NCBI RefSeq assembly: GCF_012844455.2
Contig: NZ_JABBCQ020000008.1
Location: forward strand, 124,001-188,000
Length of the DNA: 64,000 bases
Direction of reading: 5' to 3'
Origin: Comamonas suwonensis
GTDB lineage: Bacteria; Pseudomonadota; Gammaproteobacteria; Burkholderiales; Burkholderiaceae_C
Shown here one piece after another: positions 57,433 through 64,000 of this stretch; the first letter of the stretch is position 1; each line of letters starts with the position of its first letter. Both the position numbers and the translations under genes were made by a program. The notes under the pieces are model-generated. The model was not told where the DNA came from, did no database searches, and was given only the letters and a program-made list of their open reading frames with translations.

Positions 57433-60315
57433 TTAACCAATCTGAGAGAGCAGGCTTTGAGCCTTGGCTTTGAGATCGCCATGGGCTTCGGCGATCACTT
57501 CCTCTATGAGTGTACGCGCTCCGTCACTGTCGCCGATGGCATTGAACTCTTCGGCCAAAGCGAGCTTGGTTGCCAGCGGGTCTTCGGGTTCAGCAGGCGA
57601 AGCGACGGTGCCAAGATCCACTGCATGGTTGGGCGTGCCCAGGTCCAGCGACAAACCACTCAGGTCAAAAGTGGGTTCGGCTTTTTGGTCACTGATGGCG
57701 TGGGTGCTGACGGCATCCATCGGCAGTTGCAAGGTCATGGCTTCGGTGCTGTGACTTTCTTCCTCGGACGCAGCGTGGTGAGCGGTCAGTTCAGCGCGGG
57801 AAGTGTCTTTGTCTTCCGTGCTTTCAGTAGCGGACTGAAGCGGTAGAGTAAAGCTGTCGAGGTCAAACTCCAGAGCATTTAGCGAGCCTTGTTCGATAGG
57901 TGCAGCGACAGGCGACGCTTCAGGAGCAGGGGCTTGCGATGCGGTGGCGGGCAGGCTGAATGAGGCCAAGTCATCCAAATCTAGGCTCAGGCCATTGTCT
58001 GCGGCATGTGCAGGGCTTGCTGGCGTTGCAGCAGGCGCCTCCCATTGCGCCAGTGAGGCGAAGTCTTGCTCGCTGGGCTGCTGGGCTGCAGGCGTTGCGG
58101 CAACGGGTGCTGCCGCTGGCGACAGGCCGCCGGGCAGATCCAGGTCCATGTCGAAGTCCAAGCCTGCGGGCTGAGTAGGAGGACCTTCGCGGTCAGCCTC
58201 CTTGGCAGCAGCCAGTGCCGAGCCAAAGGCGACAGCAGCAGTGCCCGCTGTCAGGGCCGAGGCTGGGTCGGTGGGGCTGAAGGCATTGCTCATGCTCGCA
58301 GCTGCATCGGAGTGACGGGTCTGGGGCGAACCACCGGGTTGGTACAGCGCGTTGTCAGGGTCGAGGATTCGGCCCTGATCCGCCAGGCGCTGCCATTCTG
58401 GGCCCTTGCCCTGAGTCAGCCCGTAAAGATTGTTTGCGACAGATGCATAGGCCATGCGGTCATGGCGTTTGGCATAGATTTCGGCCAGCTTTTGGTGCAG
58501 AACCAGACGGTTGGGGTCGGTACGCAGCGCTTCCTTGAGGATTTCTTCGGCCTGAAGGTCACGGCCATATGCCAGATACACATCAGCCTCGGCCAATGGG
58601 TCCACGTCACCGGCATCCAGCTGGCTGGGTGAGTACTGCATGGACTGAGCCGACAGCTGACTGCTGTTGGTCGTGGTGTCCACGCGCTGGCCACCGCTGG
58701 CACCAAAGAAGGAGTCTGCGGAAAGCTGGCTGTCACCCAGCGTGCTGTCTGCGCCGGCGGCCGCTGCCTTGCGGCGTTGCATGACTCGGTAGCCACCGTA
58801 GCCCAGCAGCAAGGCGAGCAAGGCTGCTCCGGCCAGAGGGATGCTGGGGTCGTCCATCAAACCATCGATAAAACTGGGTTCTTCAGGTGCAGCAATGGGT
58901 GCTGCAGCTGGTTTAGGAGGCGCCACCGGTGCTGGTTGTGCCGCTGCTTCTGCGGGCGCAGCCTCTGGGGTTCTCTCTCCACCTTCTGCTGGTGCGTTGG
59001 CGGTATCAACGGGCTTGGCTGCTTCAGGCGCTGCAGCTTCGGCGGAGGCCGTAGCTGTAGGAGCGGGTGCAGCAGGTGGCACTGCAGCCGCTGCCGTATT
59101 GGTGGTTGCTGTAGTGGCGGAGGGTACGCCCAGGCCAGGGGCTTGTGGCGCTGCTGCAGCCGCTGTGGCTGCCGGGCTGCCTGCAGGCTTGGTGGCGGCT
59201 GCAATCTGGCTCAGTTCTGCCATATTGCGTTTGAGCTCATCAGCGCGAGCCGCCTGATCGGCAGTCTGCTTTTGCTGCGCCAGTTGTTCGTCTGCGGCAG
59301 TGCTCTTGACTGTGCCCTTGGATAGGGTCAGTTTGTCTGGCGCTGCAGTGCTGGGCTTGGCATCCTCGACATGGGCCTGAACCTGACCGGATGCGCTGCG
59401 CGACGCGGCCTCGACCGTGGCCACAGGTGCTACGCCAGCCAGTTGACGGCGAAACTGATTGAAGTCCTGCGACTGGGCTGCCATGATCTGGCGCGCTTCC
59501 TTGACGGAAGTGGACTGAGTCGCTGCTTCGTCGGGCAACTGAACCACGGCGCCACTGCGCATGCGGTTGATGTTGCCGTTGATGAACGCTTGTGGGTTGC
59601 TGCGCAGCATGGCGACCAGCATTTGATCCAGCGAAACGCCTGCAGGCTTGTATGCGGCAGCAATACGGCCGGCGGTATCGCCGGCCTTGACGCGAACCTC
59701 CCCCTTAGTGCTGGAAGGCGTTGCTGCAGCGGTGCCGGTCTTGCGTTGAGGCTTGGCCGATGTGCTGTCTAGATCGCGGTCATTGCGCAGGTCGCGGCCT
59801 GCTGCAACCACAGGGGCAGACGCGGGGCGACTTGCTACCGCAGGGCGGGCTGGCATCTCAGCAGGAGCAGCCTGGGCCACTGTTGTCGGCGCAGGTGTCG
59901 GGCGACGCGATGTGGGGGGGTCCAGCAGCAAGGTGTAGTTGCGCTGCAGCTTGCCAGAGGCCCAGTTGGCATCAATCACAAGGTCCACAAAGGGATCGTT
60001 AACTGGCTGGAAGCTGCTCAGCTGCAGCACAGTCGAGCCATTGGAGCGCTTCTGGACCTTGACGCGAACAGTGTTGGCGGTACCTGAGTACTCCATGCCC
60101 TGCGCGCGGAACGCCGCAGGTGATGCCACGGCGGCTTGCAGGCTATCGGCTTCGGCAGCGCTGAGCTGAGGAATCTCGACCTCTGCACGCAAAGGCTCTC
60201 CCAGAGCCGACTGGACCGTGATACGACCCAGTGCCAATGCCCATGCATCGGTGGCCGACAGGCTAGACAGAGCGAGGGTGGCTGCGGCGAGCGCAGAGAG
60301 TTTCCAGCGTTGCAT
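57433..60315 (-). CDS. fimV: FimV/HubP family polar hub protein
   Basis: Inner-membrane protein with peptidoglycan binding that organises the cell pole and type IV pili or twitching in relatives. Signal peptide (1-27), FimV N-terminal domain (LGRITVQSALGEPLRAEVEIP, about 28-135), LysM-like segment (EVRVKAGDTAGRIAAAYKP, about 205-265), Ala/Pro-rich region, one membrane helix (about 490-510, PLAGAALLALLLGYGGYRVM), a TPR-like segment with ADVYLAYGRDLQAEEILKEALR, an acidic disordered region, and the C-terminal FimV motif LALAEEFNAIGDSDGARTLIEEV. 960 residues. No pilus genes adjoin it. Confidence 0.93.
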   Translation of the reverse strand: MQRWKLSALAAATLALSSLSATDAWALALGRITVQSALGEPLRAEVEIPQLSAAEADSLQAAVASPAAFRAQGMEYSGTANTVRVKVQKRSNGSTVLQLSSFQPVNDPFVDLVIDANWASGKLQRNYTLLLDPPTSRRPTPAPTTVAQAAPAEMPARPAVASRPASAPVVAAGRDLRNDRDLDSTSAKPQRKTGTAAATPSSTKGEVRVKAGDTAGRIAAAYKPAGVSLDQMLVAMLRSNPQAFINGNINRMRSGAVVQLPDEAATQSTSVKEARQIMAAQSQDFNQFRRQLAGVAPVATVEAASRSASGQVQAHVEDAKPSTAAPDKLTLSKGTVKSTAADEQLAQQKQTADQAARADELKRNMAELSQIAAATKPAGSPAATAAAAAPQAPGLGVPSATTATTNTAAAAVPPAAPAPTATASAEAAAPEAAKPVDTANAPAEGGERTPEAAPAEAAAQPAPVAPPKPAAAPIAAPEEPSFIDGLMDDPSIPLAGAALLALLLGYGGYRVMQRRKAAAAGADSTLGDSQLSADSFFGASGGQRVDTTTNSSQLSAQSMQYSPSQLDAGDVDPLAEADVYLAYGRDLQAEEILKEALRTDPNRLVLHQKLAEIYAKRHDRMAYASVANNLYGLTQGKGPEWQRLADQGRILDPDNALYQPGGSPQTRHSDAAASMSNAFSPTDPASALTAGTAAVAFGSALAAAKEADREGPPTQPAGLDFDMDLDLPGGLSPAAAPVAATPAAQQPSEQDFASLAQWEAPAATPASPAHAADNGLSLDLDDLASFSLPATASQAPAPEASPVAAPIEQGSLNALEFDLDSFTLPLQSATESTEDKDTSRAELTAHHAASEEESHSTEAMTLQLPMDAVSTHAISDQKAEPTFDLSGLSLDLGTPNHAVDLGTVASPAEPEDPLATKLALAEEFNAIGDSDGARTLIEEVIAEAHGDLKAKAQSLLSQIG

Positions 60316-60604
60316 ATGGCATCAAACTTGATTTGTGCAGCCAACAGCCCTTTTTGTTATTAGCCGGGTTTGTGGCTGCGGTGCACATGTAAATTGAAAA
60401 ATCCAGTAGTCAATGAGCGGCTCATTGACATGGGGACACTGCATGCATTGTCAACGACGCTATTGCATTGCGAGCAAAAGCAGGCTTGACAAGGCGCGCA
60501 ATTGTTGTCGATTGGCAACGAGATGCAAATTAATCTAGGTTCATTCACAGTCTTTGTTCAGCGAAATAAGCCGAAAAGCCTGAGCTAACCCAAGGCGCGG
60601 ACAT
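60316..60604. promoter_or_regulatory. fimV upstream region
   Basis: About 290 AT-rich bases with no credible gene. A TTGACA at 60486 on the plus strand has no -10 at the right distance, and I see no confident fimV promoter on the minus strand. TGCATTGTCAACG and CAATTGTTGTCGATTG are small palindromes of unknown meaning. Confidence 0.4.
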
Positions 60605-60674
60605 AAAAAAGCGCCAGACATCACCAGGATGACATGGCGCTTTTCACGCGATCAAGCCGCTTAGCGGCTTGATC
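60605..60674 (-). terminator. Double-hairpin terminator after asd
   Basis: On the minus strand the first hairpin is a perfect 11-bp palindrome GATCAAGCCGC-TAA-GCGGCTTGATC (60674-60650). The second is GCGCCA ... TGGCGC (60640-60611), followed by six T (60610-60605). Confidence 0.85.
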
Positions 60675-60684
60675 ACGGTTGGGA

Positions 60685-61797
60685 TTAATCAGCCAGCAAG
60701 ATGCGCAGCATGCGGCGCAGGGGCTCGGCAGCGCCCCACAGCAGCTGGTCACCAATCACGAAAGCCGACAGGTACTCGGGGCCCATGTTCAGCTTGCGCA
60801 CGCGGCCTACTGCAACTTCCAGACCACCGGTGGTAGCCGCAGGCGTCAACTCCTTGACGGTTTCTGCGCGGTCGTTGGCCACAAACTTCACCCAGGGGTT
60901 GCCGCCCTTGATCAGCGCTTCGATCTCTTCAAGAGGCAGATCCTTCTTGAGCTTCAATGTCAAAGCCAGCGAGTGGCAGCGCATGGCGCCAATGCGCACG
61001 CACAGGCCATCCACGGGAATGGTGGCTTCGGTGCCCAGAATCTTGTTGACCTCGGCCTGGCCTTTCCACTCTTCCTTGGACTGGCCGTTAGGCAGTTGCA
61101 CATCGATCCAGGGGATCAGGCCGCCAGCCAGAGGGGCACCAAAGAATTCGGTGGACACTTCTTCACGGATGGTGATGGCCACCTTGCGGTCGATTTCCAG
61201 AATGGCGGAAGCAGGCGTTGCCAGCTCTGTGGCCACGGCAGCGTGGACCACACCCATGCCCTTGAGCAGTTCGCGCATGTGGTTGGCACCACCACCCGAG
61301 GCGGCCTGGTAGGTCATGGAGGAAACCCACTCCACCAGGCCGGCCTTGAACAGACCGCCCAAACCCATCAGCAAGATGGAGTTGGTGCAGTTGCCGCCAA
61401 TCCAGTTCTTGCCGCCCGCAGCCAGCTTGGCCTTGATCAGGTCGTCGTTGACGGGGTCCAGCACGATGACGGCGTTGTCTTCCATGCGCAGCGAAGAGGC
61501 GGCGTCAATCCAGTGGCCGTTCCAGCCCGCAGCGCGGATCTTGGGGAACACTTCCTTGGTGTAGTCGCCGCCCTGGCAGGTGATGATGACGTCGCACTTT
61601 GACAGCTCGGCGATGTCGTTGGCATCCTTGAGCTGGGTGTGGACCGTCGCCATGGCCGGGGCCTTGCCGCCGGCATTGGAGGTGGAGAAGAACACAGGCT
61701 CGATCAGCTCGAAGTCGCCTTCGGCTTGCATGCGGTCCATCAGCACGGAGCCGACCATGCCGCGCCAGCCCACCAAACCTACCAGTTGCTTGCTCAT
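60685..61797 (-). CDS. asd: Aspartate-semialdehyde dehydrogenase
   Basis: Makes aspartate semialdehyde for lysine, threonine, methionine and diaminopimelate. N-terminal nucleotide motif [14 protein letters not shown], catalytic Cys in [29 protein letters not shown], and His in [13 protein letters not shown]. 370 residues, as in gram-negative Asd enzymes. Confidence 0.97.
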   Translation of the reverse strand: MSKQLVGLVGWRGMVGSVLMDRMQAEGDFELIEPVFFSTSNAGGKAPAMATVHTQLKDANDIAELSKCDVIITCQGGDYTKEVFPKIRAAGWNGHWIDAASSLRMEDNAVIVLDPVNDDLIKAKLAAGGKNWIGGNCTNSILLMGLGGLFKAGLVEWVSSMTYQAASGGGANHMRELLKGMGVVHAAVATELATPASAILEIDRKVAITIREEVSTEFFGAPLAGGLIPWIDVQLPNGQSKEEWKGQAEVNKILGTEATIPVDGLCVRIGAMRCHSLALTLKLKKDLPLEEIEALIKGGNPWVKFVANDRAETVKELTPAATTGGLEVAVGRVRKLNMGPEYLSAFVIGDQLLWGAAEPLRRMLRILLAD

Positions 61798-62299
61798 TTG
61801 AAACGCCCTTTCAGTATTGAAAACAGTAGCTTTTGACTGCTTCGTCCGGCTCGTCTGGCCGGAAGGGGCGCACGACGAACCGGGCTGGGTCAGCCTGTAA
61901 TCGTCTTAATGGTGATTGCGCACGCGTCCACACCGGCTTGAGCAGCAGGTGTTGTGGTTTCAGTGATGAAAGGGCGTGTGGCAAACATGACAGTCGTGAT
62001 TCTAGCCAATGAGTGGAAACCTCAGTGTGTCAGAATCAATGAATTATTTGGTCACTTCGTCAAAAAAATGAATAAAATTTTGACGTTTTGTTGGTTGGTG
62101 AATGGATTTTCAAGGCGTTATGCGCTGAAGATCGCGCCGGGTCTGCTTTCTGGTCGGTGCAGCCGTGCAGAAAAGTCCGAGTATTGCCGGACTGGCCTGG
62201 ATGCGGATTTGAGCTACTTGCCTTGAAACCGCCGGATGGATGAACCTCCATCCGGCTTGAATGCGGGTGCCTGAACCAATTCGGCTCAGGCCTTGTGCA
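61798..62299. other. asd-leuB intergenic region
   Basis: About 500 bases without a convincing gene. AT-rich around 62030-62100 (probable asd promoter zone on the minus strand). The hairpin GCCGGATGGA-TGAACC-TCCATCCGGC at 62231-62256 lies 44 bases past the leuB stop but has no T run, so it is a weak terminator. Confidence 0.5.
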
Positions 62300-63373
62300 T
62301 CAGGCTTGCAGCGCCTTGACCACGGCGTCGCCCATCTGGCTGGTGGAGACCTTGGTCGTGCCTTCGCTGTAGATATCAGCGGTGCGCAGGCCGTCGGCCA
62401 GTACCTTCTGGACGGCGGCTTCGATCTTCAAAGCGGCTTCTTCCATACCCAGGCTAAAGCGCAGCATCATGGCGGCCGACAAGATGGTGGCCAGGGGGTT
62501 GGCGATGCCCTTGCCAGCAATGTCGGGGGCCGAGCCGTGGCTGGGCTCGTACAGGCCTTGCTTTTTGTCGTTCAGGCTGGCCGAAGGCAGCATGCCGATG
62601 GAGCCGGTCAGCATGGAAGCTTCGTCGGACAGAATGTCGCCGAACATATTGCCGGTCACCACCACGTCAAAGCGCTTGGGTTCTTTGACCAGTTGCATGG
62701 CGGCGTTGTCTACGTACATGTGGTCCAGGGCCACATCGGGGTACTGTTTGGCGACTTCGGTGACCACGTCCTTCCACAGCTGGAAGGTTTCCAGGACATT
62801 GGATTTGTCCACGCTGGTCACACGCTTGTCGCGCTTCTGGGCGGCCTGGAAGGCGACATGGGCAATACGCTCGATCTCGGGGCGCGAGTAGCGCATGGTG
62901 TCAAACGCTTCTTCGCTGCCGGGGAAGTGACCATCGGGAGCCACGCGGCGGCCACGGGGTGCGCCGAAATAGATGTCACCGGTCAGTTCGCGGATGATGA
63001 GGATGTCCAGACCTGCCACCAGCTCGGGCTTGAGGCTGGAAGCATGGGTCAGTTCCTTGTAGCAGATGGCGGGGCGGAAGTTGGCGAACAGGCCCAGTGC
63101 CTTGCGCAGGCCCAGAATGGCTTGCTCGGGGCGCAGAGGGCGGTCCAGCGTGTCGTACTTCCAGTCGCCCACGGCACCGAACAAAATGGCATCGGCTTCT
63201 TGCGCCAGCTTCAGTGTGGCGGGGGGCAGAGGGTGGCCGGCGGCTTCGTAGCCAGCGCCGCCCACAGGAGCGGTTTCCATCTCCAGACCCAGATTCAGGA
63301 CTTCGAGCACCTTGACGGCTTCTGCAATGATTTCGGGGCCAATGCCATCACCGGGCAAAACTGCAATCTTCAT
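62300..63373 (-). CDS. leuB: 3-isopropylmalate dehydrogenase
   Basis: Third step of leucine synthesis, NAD-dependent. [15 protein letters not shown] is the family start; substrate Arg residues are in [30 protein letters not shown]; metal Asp residues in [21 protein letters not shown]; ends with [15 protein letters not shown]. 357 residues. 293 bases upstream lies leuD, with repeats between them. Confidence 0.97.
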   Translation of the reverse strand: MKIAVLPGDGIGPEIIAEAVKVLEVLNLGLEMETAPVGGAGYEAAGHPLPPATLKLAQEADAILFGAVGDWKYDTLDRPLRPEQAILGLRKALGLFANFRPAICYKELTHASSLKPELVAGLDILIIRELTGDIYFGAPRGRRVAPDGHFPGSEEAFDTMRYSRPEIERIAHVAFQAAQKRDKRVTSVDKSNVLETFQLWKDVVTEVAKQYPDVALDHMYVDNAAMQLVKEPKRFDVVVTGNMFGDILSDEASMLTGSIGMLPSASLNDKKQGLYEPSHGSAPDIAGKGIANPLATILSAAMMLRFSLGMEEAALKIEAAVQKVLADGLRTADIYSEGTTKVSTSQMGDAVVKALQA

Positions 63374-63389
63374 GATGTTCCTTTGATTA

Positions 63390-63421
63390 ATTTGATAGCT
63401 AGCAGCGCTTGATATTCATAG
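63390..63421 (-). repeat. Repeat family 2 copy upstream of leuB
   Basis: TTTGATAGCTAGCAGCGCTT then GATATTCATA, within 20 bases of the leuB start. The right arm is degenerate. Confidence 0.45.
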
Positions 63422-63574
63422 ATTTCATATTGAATACTGTTTGATATCCAATAAAAACAAGCACTTGTAGCTCACTTCTTGATATTTTTACTTTAGGTCC
63501 AAGCGGCTTGCATCCCTCAACTGCGTGAGATGAACAATGCCAGTGTGGGCATTGCCTCAGCCCCGGCGCGACCC

Positions 63575-63666
63575 AGCTAAGGGCATCGAGCAAGGGCCGC
63601 CCCGCAGCACAGATGCCGTCCCCCTCCCGAAGAGAGAGGGGGGAGGCCGCAAAGCGGCTCAGGGGG
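63575..63666 (-). repeat. Stop-codon-anchored dispersed repeat, copy 5
   Basis: Minus strand, directly after the leuD TAA: CCCCCTGAGCCGCTTTGCGG, a hairpin of CCCCCTC / GAGGGGG arms around TCTCTTCGG, then GACGGC, GCGGGGCGGCCCTTGC. The most complete copy. Confidence 0.75.
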
Positions 63667-64000
63667 TTACTTCTGAATCAGCGTATGTGCCAGCCAGGGT
63701 TTTTGCGCCAGACGCTCGGCTTCAAAGGCTTTGATCTTGTCGGCATGGCGCATGGTCAGGCCGATATCGTCAAAGCCGTTCAGCAAGCAGTACTTGCGGA
63801 AGGCGATGACGTCGAAGGGAATCTCTTCGCCTTGTGGACGAACGATGACCTGACGCTCCAGGTCAATGGTCAGCTCATAGCCGGGGAAGGCCGCCACTTC
63901 ATTGAACAGCTGCTCAATCACGGCTTCGGGCAGCACGATGGGCAGCAGGCCGTTTTTGAAGCTGTTGTTGAAGAAGATGTCGGCAAAACTGGGGGCGAGA
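63667..64000 (-). CDS. leuD: 3-isopropylmalate dehydratase small subunit (5' part outside window)
   Basis: C-terminal 110 residues of LeuD, the small subunit of isopropylmalate isomerase. [19 protein letters not shown] leads into [18 protein letters not shown] and the typical ending [22 protein letters not shown]. The gene continues beyond 64000. Repeat copy 5 starts at its stop codon. Confidence 0.93.
   Translation of the reverse strand, partial: LAPSFADIFFNNSFKNGLLPIVLPEAVIEQLFNEVAAFPGYELTIDLERQVIVRPQGEEIPFDVIAFRKYCLLNGFDDIGLTMRHADKIKAFEAERLAQKPWLAHTLIQK

Noticed and set aside
62060-62251. Small frames in the asd-leuB gap (61954-62226 plus, 62060-62251 minus)
   Set aside because: No ribosome binding site, low-complexity or unbalanced composition, and overlap with an AT-rich promoter-like zone.

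Overview
The window looks like chromosomal DNA of a Comamonadaceae betaproteobacterium, most likely Comamonas or a close relative. This is inferred from gene order and protein character, not from a database match. The gene order fits Burkholderiales: leuD-leuB-asd-fimV-truA-trpF-trpB-trpA-accD, maf-yceD-rpmF-plsX-fabHDG-acpP-fabF, then rpoE-rseA-mucD-lepA-lepB-DUF4845-rnc-era-recO-pdxJ-acpS-nagZ. No rRNA, tRNA, CRISPR array, prophage or intact insertion sequence was seen.

Layout. 0-5.7 kb: tail of an unknown gene, dinB, an Aer-like chemoreceptor and a very tryptophan-rich unknown membrane protein. 5.7-16.9 kb: queF, a 2OG-Fe(II) oxygenase, yaaA and rne on the minus strand; rluC, a HAD phosphatase, a Rieske protein and an S49 peptidase on the plus strand; then a tetrapyrrole methylase-family protein and a Maf-family protein on the minus strand. 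16.9-36.1 kb: a long plus-strand block for fatty-acid and phospholipid synthesis (plsX to fabF, acpS), envelope stress (rpoE, rseA, mucD), translation, secretion and RNA processing (lepA, lepB, rnc, era), repair (recO), pyridoxal phosphate synthesis (pdxJ) and cell-wall recycling (nagZ). 36.5-40.4 kb: a three-gene periplasmic dehydrogenase complex (Tat-exported small subunit, GMC flavoprotein with a Cys cluster, triheme cytochrome c). 40.6-45.4 kb: a phosphofructokinase-family enzyme, small unknowns, a TenA-family protein, a lipoprotein and purT. 45.5-49.6 kb: a small MscS channel, a frameshifted response-regulator diguanylate cyclase, an unknown membrane protein, a broken methyltransferase gene and a stretch with no gene. 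49.6-64 kb: lysS, a LON-substrate-binding-domain protein, yggT, accD, the trp genes, truA, fimV, asd, leuB and the end of leuD.

Most of the window is housekeeping DNA. The points that stand out: (1) a dispersed repeat whose five copies all start at or just after a stop codon, in the same orientation as the gene they follow; (2) a second short palindromic repeat, one copy of which is translated inside a gene; (3) a compact promoter-hairpin-terminator unit of about 65 nt in front of lepA that could be an unannotated small RNA; (4) two broken genes within 3 kb (GGDEF regulator and methyltransferase); (5) a Fur-box-like site with no iron gene beside it; (6) no rseB in the sigma-E locus. I did not find a complete novel multi-gene system.
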